Shown: in pieces, positions 1-8,595 of the stretch
Layout of the letters: each line of letters begins with the position of its first letter
Numbering within the stretch: the stretch's first letter is position 1
Source of the DNA: Gemmatimonadota bacterium
GTDB lineage: Bacteria > Gemmatimonadota > Gemmatimonadetes > Gemmatimonadales > Gemmatimonadaceae
Direction: 5' to 3'
Length of the DNA stretch: 9,304 nucleotides
Assembly: GCA_947475795.1 (NCBI GenBank)
Contig: CANJOX010000110.1
Span: 1-9,304, forward strand
Program-made: the position numbers and the translations under genes
The notes under the pieces: model-generated
Databases searched by the model: none
The model's input: the letters and a program-made list of their open reading frames with translations, nothing else
What the model was told of the DNA's origin: nothing

Positions 1-1
1 C

Positions 2-1384
2 GACGAAGCGGGCGGCGTGCGGCTGGAGGTGGAAACGCGCGATGACTTCAGCCTGATCCTCGAGCCCACGCTGCAATCGAAGTCGCCGGTGTTCCGCGGG
101 ATCCGGGTGGGTGAATCGAATATCGCCGGCACGGCCACGCTGGCGGCGGTCACGTGGCGCGACGGCTTGGCGTACAACGACATCCTTGGGGTAGAGCTGG
201 CGAACTACCAGTTCGGCGGCGCCCGCAACGAGTTCCGCGCGGCCGCCCGTCGCAATCGCTTCGGGCAGGACATGCGATTGGAGGTGGTCCGTCCGTACTA
301 CACCGATCTGCAGCGCTTTGCGTTTATCGGCAGCGTGGGCGGCACGCGCGGGCCGCTCGAATTCCGCCGCGGGGATCTGCCCCGGAATGCACTCACGGTG
401 CGCCGGGAGTTCGGGAATCTGGGGTGGGTGACCCGCGTGGGTCCGGTGGGGCGGCTCCGGCTGGTGGGTGCGTCGCTCACGCGGGAGCGCCAGTCCACCG
501 ACCAGACCTCACTCACGCTCACGCGCGAGGGGGTGCAGCCCGATCCGGTGGATGCGCCCATCCCGATCTTCCGCCGCCAATCGGTGGTCCGCGCCAACGC
601 GCTGCTGGGCGTCCGCACCATCCGGTTCGTGCCGGTGCAGGGGTTTGACGCCCTGAACGGTGCGCAGGACGTGCGCGTGGGTATGCAACTCGGACTCGTG
701 GCCGGTCGCTCGCTGAGCCTCGCTCAGGCACGGGATCGCGATCACTTTCTCGCGGCCAATCTGTACGCCGCCGTCGGCGGTGCGAAAAGTTTCGTCGGCC
801 TGCAGGCGATCGCCGAAGCGCGCTTTGACCGTGACGTGCAGGCATGGGACAACATCGTCACGAGCGGACGGCTGGCGTGGTACTTCCGCCCGGCGGTGCG
901 TCAGACGAGCGTGTTCGATGTGGAGTGGAGCGGCGGGCACGCCATGCGTGTGCCGTTCCAGCTGTCGCTGGCCGATCGCGAAGGCGGTCTACTGGGGCAC
1001 CGTAACTCGTGGCAGGCCGGCGCGCAGCGGCTGATCGTGCGCGGAGAGCAGCGCCTCGTGATCCCCACGCGCCTCAACGTCGCCGATGTGGGGCTGGCGC
1101 TGTTTTCCGAGGGTGGGCGCTTGTGGGGGGAACCCTCGGTGCCGTACGCGGTGTCCACGCCGTGGCGCGGTGCGGTGGGCGTGTCGGTACTCGCCGCGGT
1201 CCCGCCGCGGTCCCGCCGGCTCTGGCGGGTCGATTTCGCGGTGCCCGTAGGCACCGATCCGCAACGGCGATTCGAGATCCGCTTGTCGAGTGTGGACCGC
1301 TCGCGCGTGTTCTGGGACGAGCCCAAGGATGTGCTGTCGGCGCGGGAGCGGACCGCGCCGACGAGCTTGTTCACCTGGCCGTAA
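2..1384 (+). CDS. Outer-membrane beta-barrel protein, probably Omp85/BamA-TamA-like (5'-truncated)
   Basis: The reading frame is open from base 2 and ends at TAA 1382-1384, giving 460 residues. The GTG at 17 is an internal valine codon, so the true start and the N-terminal part lie left of the window. The visible part is a long run of alternating polar and hydrophobic segments typical of outer-membrane beta strands, with no hydrophobic alpha-helix. Stretches resembling Omp85-type barrels include TRDDFSL near the left edge, GESNIAG shortly after, a VRPYYTDLQR segment about 100 residues in, and, near the C-terminus, a GHRNSW...EQRLVIP block followed by ALFSEGGRLW, then strands ending in VDFAVPV and RFEIRLSSV. 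The likely role is insertion or translocation of proteins or lipids at the outer membrane, or a simpler porin-like role. The barrel call rests on strand pattern, while the Omp85 assignment is an inference. The protein continues about 20 residues past the last clear strand and lacks a canonical terminal phenylalanine. Its end faces the POT gene, 12 bases away. Confidence 0.6.
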   Translation, partial: DEAGGVRLEVETRDDFSLILEPTLQSKSPVFRGIRVGESNIAGTATLAAVTWRDGLAYNDILGVELANYQFGGARNEFRAAARRNRFGQDMRLEVVRPYYTDLQRFAFIGSVGGTRGPLEFRRGDLPRNALTVRREFGNLGWVTRVGPVGRLRLVGASLTRERQSTDQTSLTLTREGVQPDPVDAPIPIFRRQSVVRANALLGVRTIRFVPVQGFDALNGAQDVRVGMQLGLVAGRSLSLAQARDRDHFLAANLYAAVGGAKSFVGLQAIAEARFDRDVQAWDNIVTSGRLAWYFRPAVRQTSVFDVEWSGGHAMRVPFQLSLADREGGLLGHRNSWQAGAQRLIVRGEQRLVIPTRLNVADVGLALFSEGGRLWGEPSVPYAVSTPWRGAVGVSVLAAVPPRSRRLWRVDFAVPVGTDPQRRFEIRLSSVDRSRVFWDEPKDVLSARERTAPTSLFTWP

Positions 1385-1396
1385 TCACCCGACGCG

Positions 1397-2956
1397 TTAC
1401 TTCACGCCGGCCATCATCCGGCGGATCGGGATCACGAGCAGGCCGAGAATCACGGTAGCGCCGAACAGCGCGATCGCCGTGCCGCTGAACACGAGCGGTG
1501 TCTGCTCGAGCTTCGTGGGATCGACGTGTCCGCCCACCAGACCGGCCACGAGGTTGCCGACCGACGTGGCGAGGAACCAGATGCCCATCATCTGCCCCAC
1601 GTAGCGGCGCGGCGCGAGCTTGGTCATGGAGGACAGGCCGACCGGGCTCAGGAACAGTTCACCGAGCGTCTGGAACATGTAGCTGATAATCAGCCACCAC
1701 GGCGACACGAGCACCGATCCGCCGCTGGCGACCACCTGGTTCGCGGCGAACACCATGATGAGAAAGCCCACGCCGGCGAGTCCGAGGCCGAGCGCGAACT
1801 TCGTGGGACTGGACAGCTCGATGTTGCGCTTCGCCAGCATGAGCCAGAGCGCCGCGAACACGGGCGAAAACAGAATGATGAACGCCGAATTCACCGACTG
1901 AAACCACGTGGCCGGGATATCGAAGCCGAACAGGTTGCGATCGGTGAAGTCGTTGGCGAACAGCTGCAGCGACGTGGGGGCCTGTTCGAAGGCCGCCCAG
2001 AAGATCGCAGCGAACACAAAGAGCACGAAGATCACCGCCGAGCGCAGCTTCTCGTCGCGCGTGAGTCCGCCGAAGGCGAACAGGAAGCCGAAGAAGGCGA
2101 CGGCGATGCCGACGAGCACGAACGTCATTGCGCCGCCGATCGCCTGCGGATCGAGGGCGATGGCCCCGGTGCTGGCCAGCACGAACACGAGCGCGAGCAC
2201 GGCCAGTCCGGCCAGCGTGTAATTGCGGACGGTCCCTTCACGTTTCGCCTGCACCGCCGCATCCGGGTGGCGTACGATGTCCTGACCGATCGGGCCAAGC
2301 ACGTCGCGCGCCTTGAGCCAGAACATGAGCAGACCGAACAGCATGCCGACGCCGGCGGCCCCGAAGCCCCAGTGCCAACTCACACGCTCACCCAGGTAGC
2401 CGGTCACGAGCTGACCCACGAAGGCGCCCGTGTTGATGCCCATGTAGAAGATCGAGAAGCCGGCATCGCGCCGCGCGCCGCCCTCGGGGTACAGATCACC
2501 GACGATGGCCGAGATGTTCGGCTTGAGCAGCCCGGTGCCGAGGACGATGAGGACGAGGCCGAGGAAGAAGAAGATCTTGCCGATCCCGGCGCCGGCCATG
2601 CCGGAGATGCCGATGGACAGGTGCCCGCCGGTAATGAGCACGGCGCCGATGAGGATCGAGCGTCGCAGCCCGAGCCAGCGGTCGGCGATCCATCCGCCGG
2701 GGAGCGAGGCGAGATACACACTCGCGGCGTAGATGCCCACGATGGCCGACGCGGAGGGCCGGTCGAAACCGAAGCCCCCGTCGGCGAGCGCCGCCGCCAT
2801 GAACAGCACCAGCAGCGGGCGCAGACCGTAAAACGAGAACCGTTCCCACATCTCGGTCATGAACAGCAGGCCGAGACCACGCGGGTGCCCGAAGAAGGCG
2901 CGGTCGTTCGCGGGGTGCGAGGCGGACGGGTCCGAGCGGAGCGAAGGAGGCGTCAC
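1397..2956 (-). CDS. POT/PTR2-family proton-dependent di-/tripeptide symporter
   Basis: This is a 519-residue inner-membrane major-facilitator protein that imports di- and tripeptides with protons. About 14 hydrophobic segments can be drawn, as in bacterial POT proteins. The family residues are present. The ExxER proton motif in TM1 is E35-M-W-E38-R39, followed by FSFYG. TM4 has K145 in GLLKPN. The PTR2 signature [12 protein letters not shown] lies at about 170-181. TM7 carries FWAAFEQ with E324, and TM10 carries [13 protein letters not shown] with E433. In the usual ExxERFxYYG motif the first tyrosine is replaced by F42, a mild change. The start chosen is GTG 2956, whose GTGA overlaps the stop of the upstream oppF-like gene. 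The next methionine (TEMWERF region) would cut into TM1. No Shine-Dalgarno sequence is visible, so translation probably depends on coupling. It is the last gene of the peptide-transport block. Length and motifs fit a functional transporter; exact peptide preference cannot be read from sequence. Confidence 0.95.
   Translation of the reverse strand: MTPPSLRSDPSASHPANDRAFFGHPRGLGLLFMTEMWERFSFYGLRPLLVLFMAAALADGGFGFDRPSASAIVGIYAASVYLASLPGGWIADRWLGLRRSILIGAVLITGGHLSIGISGMAGAGIGKIFFFLGLVLIVLGTGLLKPNISAIVGDLYPEGGARRDAGFSIFYMGINTGAFVGQLVTGYLGERVSWHWGFGAAGVGMLFGLLMFWLKARDVLGPIGQDIVRHPDAAVQAKREGTVRNYTLAGLAVLALVFVLASTGAIALDPQAIGGAMTFVLVGIAVAFFGFLFAFGGLTRDEKLRSAVIFVLFVFAAIFWAAFEQAPTSLQLFANDFTDRNLFGFDIPATWFQSVNSAFIILFSPVFAALWLMLAKRNIELSSPTKFALGLGLAGVGFLIMVFAANQVVASGGSVLVSPWWLIISYMFQTLGELFLSPVGLSSMTKLAPRRYVGQMMGIWFLATSVGNLVAGLVGGHVDPTKLEQTPLVFSGTAIALFGATVILGLLVIPIRRMMAGVK
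1405..1423. other. GC hairpin just beyond the convergent gene ends
   Basis: CGCCGG at 1405-1410 and CCGGCG at 1418-1423 form a 6-bp perfect inverted repeat around a 7-base loop. It lies within the last codons of the POT gene and 20 bases past the stop of the barrel-protein gene. The spacer between the two convergent genes (1385-1396) is too short for a terminator, so this repeat is the nearest candidate for stopping plus-strand transcripts. There is no T-run on either side, and short GC repeats are common in such DNA, so an intrinsic terminator role is only weakly supported. Confidence 0.2.
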
Positions 2957-3965
2957 GACGCGTTGGATGAGAGGTGGGTGAACGGCGGCTTGAGGCAGGC
3001 CACGAAATGGCCCGGGGCCTTCTCCTCGAGCGCAGGGACGACGCGCGTGCATTCCGCATCTTTCTGCGGGTGCGGGCAGCGCGGGTGGAACACACAGCCG
3101 CTGGGCGGATTGGCCGGCGAGGGCGGATCGCCGGCGAGCAGAATGCGCTGCCGCCGGACGGTCGGATCGGGCACCGGTACGGCGGACAGCAGCGCCTGCG
3201 TGTACGGCATCATCGGTGCCGCGAAGAGCCGCTGCCGGGGCGCGAGCTCCACGATGCGTCCGAGGTACATCACGGCCACGCGATCGGCCATGTGCGCCAC
3301 GACCGCGAGATCGTGCGCGATGAACAGATACGACAGCCCCCGTTCGCGCTGCAGATCTCGCAGGAGGTTCACCACCTGTGCCTGCACGCTCACGTCGAGG
3401 GCCGACACCGGCTCGTCGCACACGATGAACGACGGCTCCACGGCGAGCGCGCGCGCGATCCCGATGCGCTGGCGTTGCCCACCGGAAAATTCGTGCGGAT
3501 AACGCGATGCGTACTCGGTCCGCAGCCCCACCTCATCCAGCAGGGCCGCGACCCGGCGGTCGGCGGCGCTCCCTTCGGCGAGTTCATGCACGATCAGGCC
3601 TTCCCGGATCGCGGCCCCGACGGTCATCCGTGGATTGAGCGAGCCGTACGGATCCTGGAAGATGATCTGCATCCGCCGGCGCATCCGCCGTAACGCTTCA
3701 CCGCGCAGCGCGCGCAGATCGGTCCCGTCGAAATGCAGCTGACCGGCGGTGGGTTCGATCAGGCGCAGGATGGCGCGTCCCGTGGTCGTCTTGCCGCAGC
3801 CGGATTCCCCCACGAGCGCCAGCGTCTCGCCGGCGGCCACATCGAAGGACACGCCGTCCACCGCCTTCACGGCGCCGGTGGTGCGTTGCAGGAATCCCGA
3901 GCGAATGGGGAAGTGCTTGGTGAGATCGCGCACGGACAACAGTGGCGCCGCAGTGGTCGATGCAC

Positions 3966-3969
<4 letters not shown>
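2953..3969 (-). CDS. oppF: Peptide ABC transporter ATP-binding protein, OppF/DppF type
   Basis: This 338-residue cytoplasmic ATPase powers the importer encoded by the neighbouring genes. The motifs are complete and in order: Walker A GESGCGKT at 54-61, Q-loop Q105 in [12 protein letters not shown], signature FSGGQ at 161-165, Walker B FIVCDE at 181-186, D-loop SALD at 189-192 and switch H219 in FIAHD. The C-terminal oligopeptide-transporter extension follows, with [12 protein letters not shown] at about 288-299. It holds four cysteines (C292, C298, C307, C325) in a C-x5-C-x8-C-x17-C pattern. [12 protein letters not shown] and the [10 protein letters not shown] helix after Walker A are typical of the OppF/DppF subfamily as opposed to OppD. 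The start is ATG 3969, in an ATGA overlap with the oppD-like stop (TGA 3966-3968). The frame extends 19 codons further upstream, but that part overlaps oppD and lacks homology to ABC ATPases. The gene symbol is family level: nickel, glutathione or other Opp-like substrates cannot be excluded. Confidence 0.95.
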
Positions 3970-5008
<1,039 letters not shown>

Positions 5009-5012
<4 letters not shown>

Positions 5013-5866
5013 GGGCGCACGGCACGGGGAAGGGGAGGGGCGGAGCGACTGGGAACGTGCGCCGGTGCGAAGCGCTCGCGCAAGGCATCGCCGAGCGCAT
5101 TGCAGGCCAGCACCGCGAAAACGGTGGCGAGGCCGGGAAAGAACGTGAGCCACCACTCCGTCTGCATCACGCCGGATCCGTCGCGCAAAATTGTGCCCCA
5201 ACTCGCCTGCGGCGGCTGAATCCCGAGACCCAGATAGCTGAGCCCCGCTTCGAGGGCGATCGTGCCGGCCACGCCGAAGCTGGCGTTGATGGCCAGTGTG
5301 GGCAGCAGATGCGGGAACAGGTGACGCCAGAGCAGGCGTACCGGCCGCACGCCCAACGCACGCGCCGCGACGGTGAACTCGCGGCCGCGCAGCGCGGCGA
5401 GGTCGTCCGCCACCAGTCGTGCGGTCGCGAACCAGCCGGTGAGTCCCACCAGCAAAATGAGTGCGGGGAGGGAGAGCGCGCCCCACAGTGCTGCAATGGC
5501 GAGGAGCAGCAGGAGGCGCGGGATCGCGAGTGCCACGTCGATGAGGCGCTGCATGGCCGCATGGACGCTGCCGCCGGCGAGGGTGGACAGCGCCCCGTAG
5601 AGCGTGCCCACGATCAACGACAGCACAACGGAGAGCGTGGCCAGCAGCAGCGAGATGCGGGCGCCGTCGAGCACGCGGCTGAGTACATCGCGCCCCACGC
5701 CGTCGGTCCCGAAGGGATGCGCCAGCGAGGGGGCCTGGCTACGCAGCGCGATGATGTCGAGCTGCGCATTCGCGTCGTAGGGCGTGAGCCACGGTCCCGC
5801 GACGGTGATGAGCACGAGTACGGCCGCCATGCCGGCGGTGACGGTGAGACGACGTGAGGCATTCAT
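5009..5866 (-). CDS. oppC: Peptide ABC transporter permease, OppC/DppC type
   Basis: This is a 285-residue inner-membrane permease, second half of the translocation pore. The N-terminal TM (about 12-27) is followed by the OppC-specific segment HPFGTDGVGRDVLSR at 50-64, in the short region before the transport domain. TMs follow at roughly 72-97, 114-146 (probably two), 190-208 and 237-262. The EAA loop that docks on the ATPase is at about 163-187 (EFTVAARALGV, then RHLFPHLLP). The hallmark LSYLGLGIQPPQASWG lies at 209-224. ATG 5866 is chosen, 7 bases after the oppB-like stop. GTG 5884, six codons upstream, is an alternative that would overlap oppB by 11 bases. Neither has a clear Shine-Dalgarno sequence. 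The proline/arginine-rich tail after about residue 268 is low in complexity and probably unstructured. It ends in the GTGA overlap with the oppD-like gene. Confidence 0.93.
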
Positions 5867-5873
5867 GCCGGGA

Positions 5874-6818
5874 TCACGTGTCACGCAGTCGTGGATCGGC
5901 GAGCTCCCGCAGCACGTCGGCCAGTGCGGCGCCCAAGGCGGTGGCGGCGCTGCCCACGATCACGCACGCAGACACCACAGCCACATCGCGCGCCTCAATG
6001 GCGCGGATCAGCGTGAAGCCCATGCCGGGCCACGCGAACACCCGTTCCACGAACACGGCCCCGGTCACGAGTGCCGGCAGCAGCAGGCCGGCCACCGTGA
6101 TCACGGGCAGCAGCGCCGCCCGCCACGCCTGACGTCGCACGGCGGTTTCGGTGAGCCCCTTGGCGCGCGCCGTTTGGACGAAGGGCTGCGTCATGCTGTC
6201 CTGCATCGCGACCCGCTGATAGCGCGCGAAGACCGCGATCCCCACGAGCGACAGCGTGGTGAGCGGCAGCACGAGATGACGCAGGCGGTCGGCCAGTTGC
6301 GCGCCGGGCGACTGATAGGCGTAGAGGTCGCCCGTGATCCCGGTGGCGGGGAGCCAGCCAAGTTGGTGAGCGAACACCGTCATCAACGCGAGCGCCAGCC
6401 AGAATTCGGGGAGCGAATACAGCACGAGCAGGACGACGGCACTGACCCGATCGCGGCGCGAGCCTGCGCGTGCTCCTTGCCAGGCGCCGATGGCGGAACC
6501 CACGGCCATGCTGATCGCGAGCGCGGCGCCCATGAGCAGGAGCGAGCGCGGAAGCGCCTCCGCGATGACGGCGGCGACTGGTCGCCGTTGGTTGGGCGAC
6601 CAGCCGAACTCGCCGCGGAGGAGGGCGAGCATCCACCGTCCGTACTGCGTGGCTAATGAGTCGTTCAGTCCATACTGCGCGCGCACGGCGGCGCGCATCT
6701 CGGGTGATGCCCCCTCGCCGAGCGCGGTGCCCGCATCGCCGGGGGCGAGGTGCAGCAGCACGAACGCCAGCGAGGCCGCCGCGAACACGACCGCCACGCT
6801 CATCGCGATGCGGCGCAT
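5874..6818 (-). CDS. oppB: Peptide ABC transporter permease, OppB/DppB type
   Basis: This is a 314-residue inner-membrane permease that pairs with the oppC-like protein. The first TM (about 5-24) runs into FVLLHLAPGD, the classic OppB N-terminal signature. A periplasmic segment follows with YGLNDSLATQYGRW and LLRGEFGWS (about 49-74), then TMs at roughly 90-113, 126-150, 182-200, 236-258 and 279-300. The EAA loop is at about 212-239 (FVQTARAKGLTETAVRRQAW, then LLP). FVERVFAWPGMGFTL at 256-270 is another family hallmark. ATG 6818 is the chosen start, with GTG 6821 one codon earlier as an equal option. The open frame runs on to 7244, but that part overlaps the binding-protein gene and does not resemble a permease. 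Twenty-nine bases separate it from the binding-protein stop, with no obvious ribosome binding site. The downstream permease follows after 7 bases, or overlaps if the GTG start is used. Confidence 0.93.
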   Translation of the reverse strand: MRRIAMSVAVVFAAASLAFVLLHLAPGDAGTALGEGASPEMRAAVRAQYGLNDSLATQYGRWMLALLRGEFGWSPNQRRPVAAVIAEALPRSLLLMGAALAISMAVGSAIGAWQGARAGSRRDRVSAVVLLVLYSLPEFWLALALMTVFAHQLGWLPATGITGDLYAYQSPGAQLADRLRHLVLPLTTLSLVGIAVFARYQRVAMQDSMTQPFVQTARAKGLTETAVRRQAWRAALLPVITVAGLLLPALVTGAVFVERVFAWPGMGFTLIRAIEARDVAVVSACVIVGSAATALGAALADVLRELADPRLRDT

Positions 6819-6847
6819 CACGCGCGGCAGGAAGCGTGGCGTCGTGC

Positions 6848-8521
6848 TCAGGGAGGCGTCCCCAATCCGATCCGGTCGCGATCGAGGCGCTGCGCCGGAT
6901 CGATGCGCCAGTCGGCCAGCCCGGCATACCAGCCGTCGGCGCGCAGCGGCGTGGTGATCACGCGCCGGTGGACCGCGAGCGGCGAGCGTTGTTCGTACAG
7001 CCAGATCGCGGGGACATCGTTGACGATCTCCTGAAACGCGCGGGCCCAGTAGCCGCGGCTCGCGCGCGGATCGAACGTGGTAAGGGCGCTGTCGAGCAGC
7101 GCGTCGAATGGCGCACTGGCGTAGCGACCGGCGTTCGACACCCCGGTCGAGGCCCAGGTCTGCTTGAGCCCCACCAGACCGGGGTTGGTCTGCCAGCCGC
7201 CCAGATAGGCGTCGAAGTGATGCGCATCCACGGCCTCGCTCCACGCGTTGTTCTCGAGCTGCTGTGGGGCGGCCTCGACGCCGATGGCACGGTATTGCTC
7301 CTGCAAGAGCACGGCATAGCGTTGGCGCGACGTGCTGCTGGCCGGAATCAGCATGCGGAACGACAACCGAATGCCGTCGCGGTCGCGGACGCCGTCGTTG
7401 TCATGATCGACCCAGCCGGCCGAATCAAGCAGGGCCTTCGCCATGGCCACGTTGTACGGCAGCTGACGGAAGGCCGTGGTGTCAGGGATCAGGGCGCGCG
7501 GCGCGGGGGCGAGCGCCGTCATTCCCAACGAGTCGAACACGTTGCGCACGAGGCGGTCCCGGTCCACGGCCATGTGCAGCGCACGCCGCACGCGCGCATC
7601 GCCGAACAGGGGGTGCGGGCGCGCCGCGTTGGTGGTGTCGCGCAGGTTGAAGCCAAGAAATCCGTACTGCAGCGTGCGGTTGTCGATCAGTCGCAGCGCC
7701 GGCGTCTGCGCCACCTGCGCGAGATTGTCCGGCCGCAGATTTTCCAGCAGGTCGGCTTCACCGGCAAACAGCTTCACCGTGGCCGCCCCGAAATCCGGCG
7801 CGAGTGTCCACACCACCCGGTCCAGCAGCGCCCGGCCACGGGCATTGGCGGTGTCGGCCACGATCTCGATGCGCTGGCCGGGCTCCCAGCGTGCGAACCG
7901 GAAGCGTCCGGTGCCCACGGGACGGCGGCCGAAGGCGGCGCTGTCCAGCGCCGCCATAGGGATCGTGTCCAGCAGGTGCGCCGGCAGGATGTACATGTGG
8001 TACGTCGCGTCGTAGAACTGCCGCGGCATCCGTCGCTTGAACCAGAACACCGCCGTCCGCGCATCGCGCACCGACACCGAGTCGATGTTTCCCAGCAGCG
8101 ACTTCGCATCGACGGCCAGCGAGTCGCTGGTGTACACGCGGAACGTGTAGCGCACGTCGTCGGCGCGCACGGGCTGGCCGTCGTGCCAGCGCGCCATCGA
8201 GTCCAGCGCAAACGCGATGGACAGTGAATCGGCCGACCAGCGCCACGACGACGCCAGGCGCGGCGTGTACCCGGCATCGCCGTACGTTTCGAGCGCCGGT
8301 CCGATTTCGGCGAGCCGGTCGAAGAGCGCGTTGACAATCGGAAACCCTTGCGTCCCCGACACCAGCGGCGGGAGCAGCGTGGCCGGCTCGGCGGGCACCG
8401 CAATGATGAGCGTGCCGCCGGTGGCGCCGTCGGTGTTGGCCTGGTCGGTGCCTGCGCAGGCGGTGAGCGCCCAGGCGAATGCGGTGAGACCGGCGAGACG
8501 AGACAGTCGGAACGGAGGCAT
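6848..8521 (-). CDS. Peptide ABC transporter solute-binding lipoprotein (SBP family 5)
   Basis: This 557-residue substrate-binding protein captures peptides or similar solutes in the periplasm and delivers them to the OppB/OppC pore. A lipoprotein signal peptide is visible: basic start (MPPFRLSR), hydrophobic core, and lipobox L19-T20-A21-C22, with alanine after the cysteine. The family-5 signature area runs from about 89 to 130, including LASSWRWS, ARWHDGQPVRADDVRYTF. GTGRFRF at about 203-209, FNLRD near 291, DARVRRALHMAVDRD at about 308-322 and AYLGGWQTNPG near 438-448 are also typical. Residues 372-383 (DHDNDGVRDRDG) look like an EF-hand or DxDxDG calcium loop, a feature seen in some relatives. 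Its length is normal for the family. The start is ATG 8521; the frame continues to 8638 but lacks signal-peptide character and would overlap the lipM-like gene. It is the first ABC gene of the block, 29 bases ahead of oppB. Oligopeptide or dipeptide is the likely substrate, supported by the POT neighbour but not proven. Confidence 0.93.
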   Translation of the reverse strand: MPPFRLSRLAGLTAFAWALTACAGTDQANTDGATGGTLIIAVPAEPATLLPPLVSGTQGFPIVNALFDRLAEIGPALETYGDAGYTPRLASSWRWSADSLSIAFALDSMARWHDGQPVRADDVRYTFRVYTSDSLAVDAKSLLGNIDSVSVRDARTAVFWFKRRMPRQFYDATYHMYILPAHLLDTIPMAALDSAAFGRRPVGTGRFRFARWEPGQRIEIVADTANARGRALLDRVVWTLAPDFGAATVKLFAGEADLLENLRPDNLAQVAQTPALRLIDNRTLQYGFLGFNLRDTTNAARPHPLFGDARVRRALHMAVDRDRLVRNVFDSLGMTALAPAPRALIPDTTAFRQLPYNVAMAKALLDSAGWVDHDNDGVRDRDGIRLSFRMLIPASSTSRQRYAVLLQEQYRAIGVEAAPQQLENNAWSEAVDAHHFDAYLGGWQTNPGLVGLKQTWASTGVSNAGRYASAPFDALLDSALTTFDPRASRGYWARAFQEIVNDVPAIWLYEQRSPLAVHRRVITTPLRADGWYAGLADWRIDPAQRLDRDRIGLGTPP

Positions 8522-8595
8522 GGCGGGACAGTGAGCGTGAGCGCGGAACGACCGCCGGCATGGCGCCGGCCCGAGGGTACGATGCCCGACGCCTG
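8522..8595 (-). promoter_or_regulatory. Gap ahead of the ABC transporter block, possible promoter region
   Basis: This 74-base gap is the longest non-coding stretch in the window and the only one big enough upstream of the binding-protein gene to hold a promoter. I see no convincing -35/-10 pair and no purine-rich Shine-Dalgarno sequence before ATG 8521; the 20 bases before the start are mostly C and T with a doubled GCTCAC. A promoter here, or read-through from the lipM-like gene, are both possible. Confidence 0.25.
8554..8570. other. GC inverted repeat in the lipM/binding-protein gap
   Basis: GCCGGC at 8554-8559 and again at 8565-8570 can pair across a 5-base loop. It lies 26 bases after the lipM-like stop on the minus strand. 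No T-run follows on the minus strand, so it is not a clear intrinsic terminator. Each arm is itself a palindrome that is common in GC-rich DNA, so it may be chance, a weak attenuator or an mRNA-stabilising hairpin. Confidence 0.2.

Noticed and set aside
1191..1213. Near-tandem CCGCCGCGGT repeat within the barrel-protein gene
   Set aside because: It lies within coding sequence for an Ala-Val-Pro-Pro-Arg stretch, keeps the frame and is easily explained by GC-rich codon use.
2957..3421. Upstream extension of the POT frame inside the oppF-like gene
   Set aside because: POT proteins begin shortly before the first membrane segment, and the extension is an out-of-frame shadow of the ATPase C-terminus.
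1526..3502. Plus-strand open frame of 658 codons opposite the POT and oppF-like genes
   Set aside because: Over the POT gene it is in exact codon-to-codon antisense register and is rich in Glu, Arg, His and Gln, as expected from the reverse complement of membrane-protein codons in GC-rich DNA. The sense strand encodes well-known families with all motifs intact.
6819..7244. Upstream extension of the oppB-like frame inside the binding-protein gene
   Set aside because: The sequence is arginine/alanine-rich, has no membrane segments and overlaps a confidently identified gene. The permease signature begins right after ATG 6818.
8531..8542. Tandem GTGAGC duplication before the binding-protein start
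   Set aside because: Two 6-base copies are too short to distinguish from chance, and no further copies or symmetry suggest an operator.
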